This document shows, in pieces, positions 1 to 8,565 of a stretch of 22,246 bases of DNA. A program made the position numbers and the translations under genes. Under the pieces are notes generated by a model. That model was not told the origin of the DNA and searched no databases. It worked only from the letters and a program-made list of their open reading frames with translations. This stretch comes from SUG1106 sp051883095 (lineage in GTDB: Bacteria > Bacillota > Clostridia > Peptostreptococcales > Anaerovoracaceae): contig JBJETB010000003.1 in assembly GCA_051883095.1 (NCBI GenBank), positions 1 to 22,246 on the forward strand, given 5' to 3'. Every line of letters starts with the position of its first letter. Position 1 is the first letter of the stretch.

Positions 1-1
1 C

Positions 2-50
2 GTAGAAAAAGCCACGAACATCACAAGACATTCATGGCTTTTGTCTACAG
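2..50 (-). terminator. stem-loop, probable terminator downstream of the amino acid permease
   Basis: Arms at about 2-14 and 36-50 pair as GTAGA...TCTAC plus AAAAGCCA...TGGCTTTT around a loop of about 20 nt. Read on the minus strand, the GGCT arm runs straight into a T-run, as in an intrinsic terminator. It lies beyond the permease stop and behind the hairpin at 55-89. The long loop lowers confidence. Confidence 0.4.
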
Positions 51-54
51 TCTG

Positions 55-89
55 ACGAAGGCCCCGCTTTTACAAAGCAGGGCCTTCGT
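55..89 (+). terminator. strong GC-rich intrinsic terminator
   Basis: A 10-bp arm ACGAAGGCCC (55-64) pairs perfectly with GGGCCTTCGT (80-89). After one C:A mismatch an inner GCTTT/AAAGC stem closes on a 3-nt loop. The plus-strand side is followed by TTTATCTTG, so it fits the end of a plus-strand gene lying left of the window. The minus side has no T-tract, but the stem could still stop permease transcripts. Confidence 0.65.
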
Positions 90-123
90 TTATCTTGTAT
101 GCTTAAATGGAAAAAAGTATGCT

Positions 124-1494
124 TTATTTCGCTTCGTTCTTAAGTTTTCTGTCAAAGAGCCACCAAACTATGACACCTATGATAGGTACAGCCAGACCTA
201 AAAGTGCGGTCTTAGGGTCTTCAACCAGAGTGTTGATCATAAGGGCTCCGAAGAGAACAACTGCAATGATTACAGTTACAGGATATCCCCATGCCTTGTA
301 CGGTCTTTCCATGTCAGGGAACTTCTTTCTGTAGATGATTACAGCCAGAATTACCAGCACATTGTAAACCATGCCTGCGAATACTACCAGTGAAGTCAGC
401 TCGTCCAGGCTCTTCAGAAGAACCAGCACGATGGAGATTACAGCCTGTGAAATCAGAGCAACGTGCGGAACTGCATACTTAGGGTGCAGCTTTGCGTGAT
501 TCTTGAAGAAATGTCCGTCAAGAGCCATTTCATAGTAGTATCTAGGGAATGCTATGATCATTCCGTTTAATGAACCGAAAATAGCTATAAGCTGAGTGGC
601 CAGAATGAGTCCGCCGCCTGCATTGCCGAAGAGGTTCTTGGCAACTTCAGTACCAAGATACAGGTTATCAGCCTCAATCATGCTTACTACCTGATCATGC
701 GGAAGCACTCTGTAAATAGCGAAGTTGAACAGAGTATAAAGCACTGTGATTGCGCCGATACCGATGATAAGCGCTTTAGGAAGGTCTCTTCCCGGATTCT
801 TCATCTCTTCTGCAACAGGATTGAGGTTGGTCCATCCTTCATAAGCCCAGAGAGTGGCAACCGTTGCAAAGGCAATCATAGCCAGCATGCTGCCGAAGCT
901 TACTTCTGTACCCTCCGGTACAAGTGATAAATCAGGACTCTGTTTTCCGAGGAACAGACCTGCTAATAAAATAATTACGATAGGAATCATCTTAGCTACC
1001 ATGGATACATTCTGAAGCATGGAACCAAGCTTAATTCCCAGGCAGTTATATGCAGTAAGTCCAACAATAAGAACAATTGCAACTACCTTTACTGCTGTGT
1101 CTGATAAGTCCGTGAAATTTCTCATAGCTGTCGGAAGAGCAATGGCAAGAGCTGCTATAGAGCCTGAGCCGCTTATCAGCCAGCTTGTAAATCCGAAGCT
1201 GTATCCAACAGCAGGGTGGTAAGCCTTGTTCAGGTAAACTACCATGCCGCCTGACTTAGGGTCGCAGGCACCGAGTTCTGCAAAGCACAGTCCGCCAAGT
1301 ATGGATACAATACCGCCGACTATCCAGCAAAGCAGTGCAAGACCCATACTCATGTTGGTTCTCTGCAGTACGTAAGAACCGAGATAGAAAATGCCGGAAC
1401 CGATCATAATGCCGCCTATAATACTGATACCGCCAAACACGCCGATTTCTTTTTTCATCTGCACGGTACCCGTAGTTTTGTTTTCAGTACTCAT
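124..1494 (-). CDS. APC-superfamily amino acid permease, LAT/SteT-like
   Basis: A 456-residue, very hydrophobic protein with about 12 predicted membrane segments, the usual size for the amino acid-polyamine-organocation superfamily. The first segment carries the family's unwound substrate-binding signature GGIMIGSGIF (about residues 25-35), followed by an FAELG-type motif in helix 2, which resembles L-type/SteT exchangers. It should move amino acids across the cytoplasmic membrane by exchange or proton symport; the substrate cannot be read from sequence. The start is an ATG with AAAGGAG 8 nt upstream. A terminator at 1692-1712 separates it from the peptide-binding-protein gene, so it is probably its own transcription unit, although it may use amino acids from the same nutrient stream. 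Confidence 0.9.
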   Translation of the reverse strand: MSTENKTTGTVQMKKEIGVFGGISIIGGIMIGSGIFYLGSYVLQRTNMSMGLALLCWIVGGIVSILGGLCFAELGACDPKSGGMVVYLNKAYHPAVGYSFGFTSWLISGSGSIAALAIALPTAMRNFTDLSDTAVKVVAIVLIVGLTAYNCLGIKLGSMLQNVSMVAKMIPIVIILLAGLFLGKQSPDLSLVPEGTEVSFGSMLAMIAFATVATLWAYEGWTNLNPVAEEMKNPGRDLPKALIIGIGAITVLYTLFNFAIYRVLPHDQVVSMIEADNLYLGTEVAKNLFGNAGGGLILATQLIAIFGSLNGMIIAFPRYYYEMALDGHFFKNHAKLHPKYAVPHVALISQAVISIVLVLLKSLDELTSLVVFAGMVYNVLVILAVIIYRKKFPDMERPYKAWGYPVTVIIAVVLFGALMINTLVEDPKTALLGLAVPIIGVIVWWLFDRKLKNEAK

Positions 1495-1516
1495 ATAAAG
1501 TTCTCCTTTCTTTTTA

Positions 1517-1545
1517 GTTATCTAACTCACAGACATATTAAGCAA
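1517..1545 (-). promoter_or_regulatory. possible promoter of the amino acid permease
   Basis: On the minus strand TTGCTT (1540-1545) and GATAAC (1517-1522) stand 17 nt apart, with the start codon at 1494. The -35 is fair and the -10 is poor. A 13-nt string TTGCTTAATATGT here recurs upstream of dacA (10511-10523). Nearby is an 11-bp palindrome TGGATAATCCA (1564-1574) that could be an operator. Confidence 0.25.
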
Positions 1546-1691
1546 GATGCATGCCATTTTTGTTGGATAATCCAGGCACCCAAAACCCCAGTATATTATT
1601 CATATTACTCGTAATCCCCACCAGTCTTTATCATTTTATCCTATTTACGCGCATTTAATCTTTTTTATTGTTCTTTAGCGTATAGTAAAAA

Positions 1692-1712
1692 CGGAGCCCA
1701 TAATGAGCTCCG
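1692..1712 (-). terminator. intrinsic terminator after the peptide-binding protein gene
   Basis: CGGAGC (1707-1712, minus) pairs with GCTCCG across a 9-nt loop. On the minus strand the stem is followed by TTTTTACTA. It starts 18 nt past the stop codon at 1730 and marks the end of the peptide-transport operon. Confidence 0.8.
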
Positions 1713-1729
1713 CTTTCTGTCCTGATGTA

Positions 1730-3286
1730 TTAGTATGTCAGGTCGTTAAGAGGCATTGTTCCGTCACCTAAAATGTTGCATCCCTTCAGGTCTGCATTTG
1801 CAGCTGTAAAGCTGAGTTCAGCGTACATAGGAATCATGTTTACGTTTTCAAATAACTTCATCTGGATATCGCCTACAAGCTTGGTTCTTTCGTCAGTGTC
1901 AACTGTGCCCGCAGCCTTTGCTACTAAATCAGCATAAGCATCGTCATTTCCAGGTGCGTTAAGGTCATAGTAGCAGCATTCGAAGATAAGCATAGGTTCT
2001 GCCCATGATAACCATTCGATACCTGCATCGTAATCATCGGAGTTGATGTTTTCATATACGTAGTTCCAGTCAATTGCTTCGATGTTCATCTTGAAGCCTA
2101 CTGCCTTGAGCTGTTCAGCCATAGCTTCAGGAATAGTAGTGGAATCCGTCCATGCATACCATGTAAACTCAAGCTTCTTTCCGTTCTTTTCACGGATTCC
2201 GTCTCCATCAGTATCCTTCCAGCCTGCTTCATCTAATAATTCTTTAGCCTGTTCAGGATCGTTTGCAAGGTTTTCCTGGAAATAATCCTTGGCATCCTGG
2301 TTGAAGTTCTGTACAGTATCGTAAATCATGGAATATGCAGGAGCGATAAGTCCGTCAACTACTTCTGCCATTCCGTCTCTGTCGATAGCAAGAGCGAGAG
2401 CCTTACGTACATTGATATCAGAGAATACAGGGGAATCGGTATTCATTTCGAAATAAGTAATGTTAGGGTAAGTTGTGTCGAGAAGTGTAATATTCTCTAA
2501 ATCTTTCAGTTCCATGTACTGGTCGGTTTCAACTGACATGATGAGGTCTACATCGCCGCTCTTTATTTCTTCTGTAGCAGTGAAGTTTTCTACGTTGAAA
2601 CGTAACTTAACAGTTTCAAATTTGCCTGCGCCTTTGTTTTCAACAAGCGGGTTGTTGCATACATATCCGTCGTTTCTTACAAGGTTTACTTCAGAACCGG
2701 AAACGTAGCCGCCTTCAGCTAAAGCGTACATTCCGTAAGGGTGGCATCCCCACATAAGTTCTTCGTCGCTCATGGAGTCAAGCTCGTCCTTGTCGATTAC
2801 TGTAACGAAGCCTGCGCAGAAATAATATTCCATGTCGGATCTGAAGTGTGAAAGATTAAGTGTTACCTGTCTTCCGTCTACAGACATGGATTCGATGTTG
2901 TTGTATCCCCAGTTGTAAGGGCTTACATCGAGACCGTGCTGGATGGAAGCAACAACGTCTTCAGGTTCAACCTGTTCGCCTGTGGAATAGTACATTCCCT
3001 CAGGTACGTTAAAGGTTACTGTCTTGCCGTCTTCGCTGATAGCCCAGTCTGTACAAACATTGTCTTCCATAGTGTTTGTCTCAGGGTTCCACTGGAAGAG
3101 AGCACTGGAGTTAAGTCCCTGTCCGCCTGCAGTTTCGTCAAGCTGATAGGTGTCAAGTCCGTACCATTCGCTGTCGATTATGGTCAGATTAGTCTTGGCA
3201 GAAGCGTCATCTCCGCCGCCTCCGCATGCTGCCATGCAAAATACCATTACAACGCATAAGCAGATTACGATTAATTTCTTTTTCAT
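1730..3286 (-). CDS. peptide ABC transporter substrate-binding lipoprotein (SBP_bac_5 family)
   Basis: A 518-residue protein. It has a lysine-rich start, a hydrophobic signal segment and a lipobox-like MAAC with Cys21 followed by a glycine run, so it should be a lipoprotein on the outer face of the membrane. The rest has features of the family-5 extracellular solute-binding proteins: an early DTYQLDETAGGQGL-like section, DINVRKALALAIDRDGM in the middle (about residues 287-303), and EQAKELLDEAGWKDTDGDG with calcium-loop-like acidic spacing. Such proteins hand di- or oligopeptides, or sometimes nickel, to the permease pair. It has AAGGAGG five nt before the ATG. It is the last gene of the importer operon, 82 nt after the dppF stop, and is followed by a terminator. 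Placement of the binding-protein gene last rather than first is less common. Ligand specificity is unknown. Confidence 0.9.
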   Translation of the reverse strand: MKKKLIVICLCVVMVFCMAACGGGGDDASAKTNLTIIDSEWYGLDTYQLDETAGGQGLNSSALFQWNPETNTMEDNVCTDWAISEDGKTVTFNVPEGMYYSTGEQVEPEDVVASIQHGLDVSPYNWGYNNIESMSVDGRQVTLNLSHFRSDMEYYFCAGFVTVIDKDELDSMSDEELMWGCHPYGMYALAEGGYVSGSEVNLVRNDGYVCNNPLVENKGAGKFETVKLRFNVENFTATEEIKSGDVDLIMSVETDQYMELKDLENITLLDTTYPNITYFEMNTDSPVFSDINVRKALALAIDRDGMAEVVDGLIAPAYSMIYDTVQNFNQDAKDYFQENLANDPEQAKELLDEAGWKDTDGDGIREKNGKKLEFTWYAWTDSTTIPEAMAEQLKAVGFKMNIEAIDWNYVYENINSDDYDAGIEWLSWAEPMLIFECCYYDLNAPGNDDAYADLVAKAAGTVDTDERTKLVGDIQMKLFENVNMIPMYAELSFTAANADLKGCNILGDGTMPLNDLTY

Positions 3287-3368
3287 GTTTTCCTCCTTCT
3301 TAAAACAGGATATAAGCTTGGTTTATTGCAAATATTATTACAATCAGTTTAAATGAGTTTCACCGGCT

Positions 3369-4346
3369 TCAGTCCTCCAGCGGATGGAAGCAGGCAACCT
3401 GATGTCCCGGTGCCACCATGGTATCCTCAGGCATTGTGGTTCTGCACTCTTCGGTGACATATCTGCACCTGTCGCAGAACCTGCAGCCCGGTCCGATTTT
3501 AATCAGGCTTCCCGGATCTCCCGTCATGAGCTCTTTTTTTCTGTTCCTCATATTAGGATCCAGCACGGGAGCCGCATCCAACAGACCTCTGGTATAAGGA
3601 TGCTTGGCATTATTGGCAATCTCCGAGGTAGGTCCGAATTCCACCAGACGTCCCAGGTACATTACAGCGATTCTGTCGCTGATATACTTGATAACATTCA
3701 GGTCGTGAGTGATTACCAGGTATGTCAGGTTCAGCTGCTCCTGAAGGTCCAGAAGCAGGTTGAGTATCTGGGCCTGTACCGATACGTCCAGCGCACTGGT
3801 AGGCTCGTCCAGAATCATAATTCTCGGATTGAGAGCCAGGGCTCTTGCTATGGCAATTCTCTGGAGCTGTCCGCCGGAAAGCTGGTGAGGGTAGCTGTCC
3901 AGATATCTCTGGTCCATTTTAACCATCTCCAGAACTTCCTTGGCCTTTTGTCTAGCCTCTTCTTTAGGAACTCCATGGATTATCATAGGACGCATGATGG
4001 AGCTTTCCACCGTCTGTCTCGGATTCAGGTTTGAAGCAGGGTCCTGGAATACGACGGCCACTTCGCTTCTGAGTTTCTTCATTTCCTCTCCAGAAGCCTT
4101 GGAAACGTCTATTCCGTCGATGATTACAGTACCCTCGGTTTTTTGGGTCAGGTTCAGTATAACGCGGGCCAGCGTTGTCTTGCCGCTTCCCGACTCTCCT
4201 ACAAGTCCGACGATTTCGCCTTCGTTGATGGTTAGGGAAATATCGTCTACCGCCTTAGCGAAGGTGGTACTCTTCTTCAGAAGGCCTTTGGAAATAGAAA
4301 AGTATTTTTTCAGGCCGTCAAGTTTAATCATAACTTTTTCTTCCAT
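3369..4346 (-). CDS. dppF: peptide ABC transporter ATPase, DppF/OppF type
   Basis: A 325-residue cytoplasmic ABC ATPase that drives peptide import together with the preceding ATPase. Visible motifs are Walker A GESGSGKTT (50-58), Q-loop near Q101, signature LSGGQ (156-160), Walker B IMILDEP (176-182) and H-loop His214. The C-terminal oligopeptide-transporter extension contains AKHPYTRGLL and five cysteines (288, 291, 294, 301, 319). In DppD/DppF-type ATPases such cysteines can hold an iron-sulphur cluster, so one may be present. The start ATG at 4346 was chosen because GGAAAGGAAG lies upstream, it follows the dppD stop by one nt and the domain begins there; longer in-frame readings run back inside dppD. 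The dpp rather than opp name is by resemblance only. Confidence 0.92.
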   Translation of the reverse strand: MEEKVMIKLDGLKKYFSISKGLLKKSTTFAKAVDDISLTINEGEIVGLVGESGSGKTTLARVILNLTQKTEGTVIIDGIDVSKASGEEMKKLRSEVAVVFQDPASNLNPRQTVESSIMRPMIIHGVPKEEARQKAKEVLEMVKMDQRYLDSYPHQLSGGQLQRIAIARALALNPRIMILDEPTSALDVSVQAQILNLLLDLQEQLNLTYLVITHDLNVIKYISDRIAVMYLGRLVEFGPTSEIANNAKHPYTRGLLDAAPVLDPNMRNRKKELMTGDPGSLIKIGPGCRFCDRCRYVTEECRTTMPEDTMVAPGHQVACFHPLED

Positions 4347-4347
4347 C

Positions 4348-5322
4348 TTACTTTTCTTCCTTTCCAACCATGTGGCAGCGGCAGTAATGTCCTTCGCCCA
4401 CAAAAACTGCTTCAGGATTTTCGTTGAAGCATATTTCCTTGGCGTACGGACAGCGGTTAGCAAATCTGCAGCCCGGTTTTTTCTCCGTAATACGCGGTAC
4501 GGAACCGTCTATCGTCTTCAGTCTGCCCTCTGCTTTGGTCTTGCTCGGCAAAGCCTGCATCAGGAGTTGTGTATAAGGATGGGTCGGATGTGCGAATATC
4601 TCGAACACGTCTCCGCTTTCAATCATCTCGCCGGCATACATAATGCCTATCTTGTCGGCAATTTCGGCAACCAGTCCGAAATTATGGGTGATGAGCATTA
4701 TGGCCGTATTGAATTTATCCTTAAGTTCCTTCATTATCTGAAGTATCTGTGCTTCTATGGTTACGTCCAGAGCTGTAGTCGGCTCGTCGGCTATGAGCAG
4801 CTCAGGGTTTCTGGAAAGCATCATGGCTATCATGACACGCTGACGCATACCGCCGGAAAGCTCATGAGGAAAGCTGTTTACCCTTTCCTCGGCATCAGGC
4901 ATCTTTACATCCTTGAACAGCTTTATTACTCTGTTCCATGCCTCCTGCTTATCAACCTTATCAAGCAGAATAGCTTCAGCCATCTGATCTCCCACCTTAT
5001 ATACAGGATTAAGAGAGTCCAGAGGATTCTGGAATATCATTCCTATCTCTTTACCTCTGATGGCTTCCATCTCCTGACGGGTGCATTCTCGGAGGTCTTT
5101 GCCTTTGAAAATAATTTTTCCGCTTATTTCCTCATTGCCGCCGGGCAGAAGATTCATGATGCTGTGGGCTACAGTGGATTTGCCGCAGCCGGATTCTCCG
5201 ACTATAGCGAATACCTCGCCCTTGTTTACGACGCAGTTTACATCGTTTACTGCAGAGAGGTAACCGTCCTTAACCTTATAGTCGATGGACAGATTTTCAA
5301 GTCTCAATAATTCTTCACTCAT
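4348..5322 (-). CDS. dppD: peptide ABC transporter ATPase, DppD/OppD type
   Basis: A 324-residue ABC ATPase, partner of the downstream DppF-like subunit. It shows Walker A GESGCGKST (42-50), signature LSGGM (155-159), Walker B LLIADEPTTALD (175-186), H-loop His213 and the C-terminal HPTHPYTQLLMQALP stretch of oligopeptide and dipeptide importers. Cysteines at 285, 291, 298, 314 and 316 form the cysteine-rich tail seen in Dpp ATPases that bind a 4Fe-4S cluster. The ATG has GAGGGGGA about 8 nt upstream, partly inside the end of dppC. Its stop is one nt before the dppF start, implying coupled translation. Confidence 0.93.
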   Translation of the reverse strand: MSEELLRLENLSIDYKVKDGYLSAVNDVNCVVNKGEVFAIVGESGCGKSTVAHSIMNLLPGGNEEISGKIIFKGKDLRECTRQEMEAIRGKEIGMIFQNPLDSLNPVYKVGDQMAEAILLDKVDKQEAWNRVIKLFKDVKMPDAEERVNSFPHELSGGMRQRVMIAMMLSRNPELLIADEPTTALDVTIEAQILQIMKELKDKFNTAIMLITHNFGLVAEIADKIGIMYAGEMIESGDVFEIFAHPTHPYTQLLMQALPSKTKAEGRLKTIDGSVPRITEKKPGCRFANRCPYAKEICFNENPEAVFVGEGHYCRCHMVGKEEK

Positions 5323-5338
5323 AAGTCTGTCCCCCTCT

Positions 5339-6199
5339 TTACTGTGATTTCATATGCGGATCCAGCAGGTCTCTCAGTCCTTCGCCCAGAAGGTTGAATC
5401 CGAAAGTTGTATATACAAGCGCAAGTCCCGGGAAAATGCTGAGCCAAGGCGCTCTGCTTATGTTCTCTATTCCCTTGGAAATAGCAAGGCCCCAGTCAGG
5501 TGAAGGCGGCTGAGAGCCCAGACCCAGGAAAGACAGAGTAGTAGTCGACATGATTGTTCCCGGAAGGTTCAGGGAAACCATTACAATCAGCGAAGGAATT
5601 ATGTTTGGCAGAATGTATCTGACCATAAGGGAGAAATTGCTTTCTCCAAAAGCCTTTCCTGTTTCCACGAAGGCCATATTCTTAAGAGATAAGGTCTTCG
5701 CTCTGACGGTACGCGCGTAGCTTGCCCATGCAACCAGAGAAATGGCGATTACCGTGTTGGTAAGACCCTTTCCTATGAGAGTTACAACGGCCAGCGCCAG
5801 AATGGTTCCCGGAATACACCAGGTAAGGTCTGTCATGAATGAAAGCACTCTGTCCACCCACTTGCCGAAGAAACCGCAGGCGAGGCCTACCGCAACGCCT
5901 ATTACCAGCTGAAGTGAGCCGCCCAGGAAAGCCACCCAGAGAGCGATACGGCTTCCGTACACAACTCTGGAGAACATATCTCTTCCCAGTTCATCAGTTC
6001 CGAACCAGAAATCGCCGGAAGGTTTCTCAAATCTATCTCCCACATTCTGCTGTGCATAATCGTATGGAGCAATGAAATCTGCAAATATGGCTATCAGGAT
6101 AACGCTGAGCAGAATAACAAAGCCGATCATGAAATTTTTATTTTTCCAGCATTCGTATACTGTTTCTTTAAATTTACTTTTTTTAGTATTAGTGCTCAC
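5339..6199 (-). CDS. dppC: peptide ABC transporter permease, DppC/OppC type
   Basis: A 286-residue integral membrane protein with a cytoplasmic N-terminus, a first helix followed by the periplasmic-type IAPYDYAQQNVGDRF segment and FGTDELGRDMFSRV (about residues 67-80), which is diagnostic of the C-type permease of peptide importers. The EAA loop that docks on the ATPases is GKAFGESNFSLMVRYILPN (about residues 181-199). The start is GTG, immediately after the dppB TAA, with GGAGG 10 nt upstream inside dppB. It forms the heterodimeric channel with the DppB-like protein. Confidence 0.93.
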   Translation of the reverse strand: MSTNTKKSKFKETVYECWKNKNFMIGFVILLSVILIAIFADFIAPYDYAQQNVGDRFEKPSGDFWFGTDELGRDMFSRVVYGSRIALWVAFLGGSLQLVIGVAVGLACGFFGKWVDRVLSFMTDLTWCIPGTILALAVVTLIGKGLTNTVIAISLVAWASYARTVRAKTLSLKNMAFVETGKAFGESNFSLMVRYILPNIIPSLIVMVSLNLPGTIMSTTTLSFLGLGSQPPSPDWGLAISKGIENISRAPWLSIFPGLALVYTTFGFNLLGEGLRDLLDPHMKSQ

Positions 6200-7111
6200 T
6201 TAGTTGTCACCTCCGCTCAGAGATACTCTGATTCTAGGATCCAGAATGCCCATAACGATATCGCTTATGAGGTTGCAGATAACCGTCAAAATGGCAATCA
6301 GGAGAAGAACCGCCTGCACTACAGGCATATCCTGTACTATGATGGAGTTGAGGAGCAGATTACCCATACCCGGAAGTCCGAATATCTTTTCGATTACAAC
6401 CGCTCCGCTTATGAGCCACGGAATGGACATGAACACCAGTGTGGTTACCAGCACAAGGGCGTTTCTGAGAACATGCTTTATCATAACGGTTCTCTTAGGA
6501 AGTCCCTTGGCATAGGCAGTGGTAACATACTTCTCGTTGAATACCTCCAGCACCTCTGTTTTGGTGATACGCAGGGTTCCTCCCATGCCCGACAGAACTG
6601 TCGTTGCCACAGGCAGTATGTAGTTCTTTATGCCTGAATATCCGCTGATAGGAAGCCACCCAAGCTTGACGGCAAAGAGCAGTATGAACAGAGCTCCCAG
6701 CCAGAAAGCGGGAACCGCCGTCATCAGAAGGGAAAAGTTAACCGTAAACCGATCAAAGAACCCGTCCTTTTTCATGGCGCAAAGCAGACCCAGCGGCAGA
6801 GCGATGAGAAGCTCAATAACCAGTGACCATCCGCAAAGCTTGAGACTGTACGGGATTCTCGCTCCCATAAGGTCCCAGACATCGCTTTTATATCTGGTTG
6901 ATCTGCCGAAGTCTCCGTGAAGAACACCCTTTACCCAGTTTTTGTACTGAGTGAAAAACGGCTGATCATATCCCAATTCGTGTGCAATTTCAGCCTTTCT
7001 CTCCAGAGATACCTTACGGTCTACAACCATATCCACCGGATCTCCGGGCATCATGTACATAAGGCTGAACACCAGGAATGATACGCATATAACCAGAACC
7101 ATTCCCAGCAA
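6200..7111 (-). CDS. dppB: peptide ABC transporter permease, DppB/OppB type, with an irregular start
   Basis: At least 303 residues of a B-type peptide permease: first helix followed by MMPGDPVDMVV, then FFTQYKNWVKGVLHGDFGRS, the EAA loop TYAKGLP-like ATTAYAKGLPKRTVMIKHVL, and the C-terminal ILDPRIRVSL. The first usable codon in this frame is TTG at 7111, but it has no well-spaced ribosome binding site. The family's N-terminal motif (here RDYIIKRIL) is encoded just upstream, at about 7112-7135, preceded by a strong GGAAGGGAG at 7147-7155. The frame there opens with GTA ATT ATT rather than ATG. Either an ATT codon at 7141 or 7138 is used, or one base has been lost after the nearby ATG (see the finding). 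The real product therefore probably has about 10 more residues. Confidence 0.88.
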   Translation of the reverse strand: MLGMVLVICVSFLVFSLMYMMPGDPVDMVVDRKVSLERKAEIAHELGYDQPFFTQYKNWVKGVLHGDFGRSTRYKSDVWDLMGARIPYSLKLCGWSLVIELLIALPLGLLCAMKKDGFFDRFTVNFSLLMTAVPAFWLGALFILLFAVKLGWLPISGYSGIKNYILPVATTVLSGMGGTLRITKTEVLEVFNEKYVTTAYAKGLPKRTVMIKHVLRNALVLVTTLVFMSIPWLISGAVVIEKIFGLPGMGNLLLNSIIVQDMPVVQAVLLLIAILTVICNLISDIVMGILDPRIRVSLSGGDN

Positions 7112-7138
7112 AATCCTCTTGATAATATAATCCCTAAT

Positions 7139-7155
7139 AATTACATCTCCCTTCC
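7139..7155 (-). promoter_or_regulatory. ribosome binding site of dppB with start-stop ATGTAA
   Basis: GGAAGGGAG (7147-7155) lies directly behind the TGA of the preceding hydrolase gene. It is followed at once by ATG TAA, a start codon with an immediate stop in that frame, and by two ATT codons in the dppB frame. The position of this site argues that dppB translation is meant to begin here and not at TTG 7111. Confidence 0.6.
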
Positions 7156-8565
7156 TCAGATTTTTTGATAGACTCTATTGTAACACCTTACAGCCCACGC
7201 CTTTCCGTCTCTTAAAAAGAACCGGAAGGTGCTGACTCTTCGGTCAGGATTATTCGCACTGAATGCGGCGAAAACAGTTCCTCCGCAATACCTGAGCACA
7301 ACATCTCTGCCGCCGTAAACGGCTGTCAGTCTGCCGTCTTTGCAGCTCACAACGCAGTGAGAAGGCAGACCTTCTTCTGTCATGAAATCTCCAACCAGGG
7401 CCTCAGGTACGCTGAATTCACGTCCGTCGGGCTCTGCCCAGTCAATACGCTTATCCAGAGGCTGTCCGCAAAGGAAGTTGTAGCAGGCCCACTGGAATTC
7501 TTCTACATCAACATCCCCTTCGTTACAGAGAACAGCGGCGCTGTATCCGCCCTCCATGAAGCCTCCGAAGCTGGAAACTCCGTGAAGTCCCCCGGAATGT
7601 TCACAGACCTCTTTTCCGTGAACTTTTCTCTTTCTCAGTCCAAGGCAGTAATATGGCTCATCTCTCAGCGGAAACTCTCTTCCCGTCATAAGCTCCACGG
7701 CTTCAGCCGGAATTACCTGCTTTCCTTCCCACATGCCTCCCTGTGAGAGCATCTGGTAGTAGCGGCTCATGTCCCCTGCAGTGGACTTTACACATGCGCA
7801 TCCTCTGAAAGGCGGGAGGACGGACCAGTTATCATCCCATATAAGGCTTCCGTCATCCTCTCTCTCGAAGAGGCTGGTTATATTACCTCCGGACATTATG
7901 CGTGCCTGGCTGCAATCGCAATCCAGAACTGTGCGAGTCATTCCCAGAGGCTCGAAGACTCTTTCCCGGAGAAATTCTTCCAGAGTCTTTCCTGCTGCCA
8001 TATCCACCACATAGGACAATATGGCATAACCTTCATTGGAGTAGCTCATTATTTCGCCCGGTGCTCCCAGAGGTCTGTAGCTGCCCTCTGAAATGTATTG
8101 GATTATCTGCTCTATTTTATCCATCTTGTTAGGCGCCGTTTCCAGCATGTAGCTGTACCACTCGCTTTCTCTCTCTATGCTGTTCATGGCTATGGACCAT
8201 TCGAGAGGCGGCATAGGCGGCAGCCCGGCCCTGTGCATAGCTATAGTCTTAAGCGTAACACACTCATCAGGCGCTCCCGGAATGTGAAAGTCAGGGAAAT
8301 ATTTCACCACAGGATCGTCCAGGCTCAGCTTTCCTTCTGTATGAAGAATAGCGCAGGCCAGAGAAGTCATGGACTTGCTCATAGAAGCAATTCCAAAGAC
8401 CGTATCCCTGTCAACGGGTATTTTTTCCTCGTAGTTTCTATAGCCGAGGCCCTTTTCAAGGATGACGCCCTCCGGCCCGCGGAGAGAAATGGACATTCCC
8501 GGGTATCCCCTTTTTTCAAACAAATCCGTAATATATCTTTCAAAAGTTTCTAAATTTCTTTTCAT
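7156..8565 (-). CDS. serine hydrolase of the beta-lactamase/S12 peptidase family
   Basis: A 469-residue penicillin-recognising-fold enzyme. The catalytic S-x-x-K is SMSK (61-64), the Y-x-N motif is YSN (175-177) and HSGG (323-326) takes the place of KTG, a pattern of class C-like esterases, D-aminopeptidases and D-Ala-D-Ala peptidases of family S12. No signal peptide is visible, so it should act in the cytoplasm, unlike a defensive beta-lactamase. The last 90 or so residues (from about 380) look like a separate beta-rich domain of the type appended to S12 peptidases. It lies directly before dppB, separated only by a ribosome binding site, which suggests it cleaves imported peptides, perhaps D-amino-acid containing ones. 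The Shine-Dalgarno before its ATG is weak (AAAGAAAAG). The exact substrate is unknown. Confidence 0.85.
   Translation of the reverse strand: MKRNLETFERYITDLFEKRGYPGMSISLRGPEGVILEKGLGYRNYEEKIPVDRDTVFGIASMSKSMTSLACAILHTEGKLSLDDPVVKYFPDFHIPGAPDECVTLKTIAMHRAGLPPMPPLEWSIAMNSIERESEWYSYMLETAPNKMDKIEQIIQYISEGSYRPLGAPGEIMSYSNEGYAILSYVVDMAAGKTLEEFLRERVFEPLGMTRTVLDCDCSQARIMSGGNITSLFEREDDGSLIWDDNWSVLPPFRGCACVKSTAGDMSRYYQMLSQGGMWEGKQVIPAEAVELMTGREFPLRDEPYYCLGLRKRKVHGKEVCEHSGGLHGVSSFGGFMEGGYSAAVLCNEGDVDVEEFQWACYNFLCGQPLDKRIDWAEPDGREFSVPEALVGDFMTEEGLPSHCVVSCKDGRLTAVYGGRDVVLRYCGGTVFAAFSANNPDRRVSTFRFFLRDGKAWAVRCYNRVYQKI

Noticed and set aside
4347..4463. Longer dppF starting at 4463
   Set aside because: The extra 39 residues are read out of frame through the end of dppD and look random. 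GGAAAGGAAG precedes ATG 4346.
3940..5310. 456-codon plus-strand open frame
   Set aside because: It runs antisense across the two ABC ATPase genes, whose Walker and signature motifs are certain. Its translation has no domain-like order and no ribosome binding site.
7156..8565. Beta-lactam resistance gene
   Set aside because: Motifs are of the general S12 family, no secretion signal is present, and the context is peptide import.
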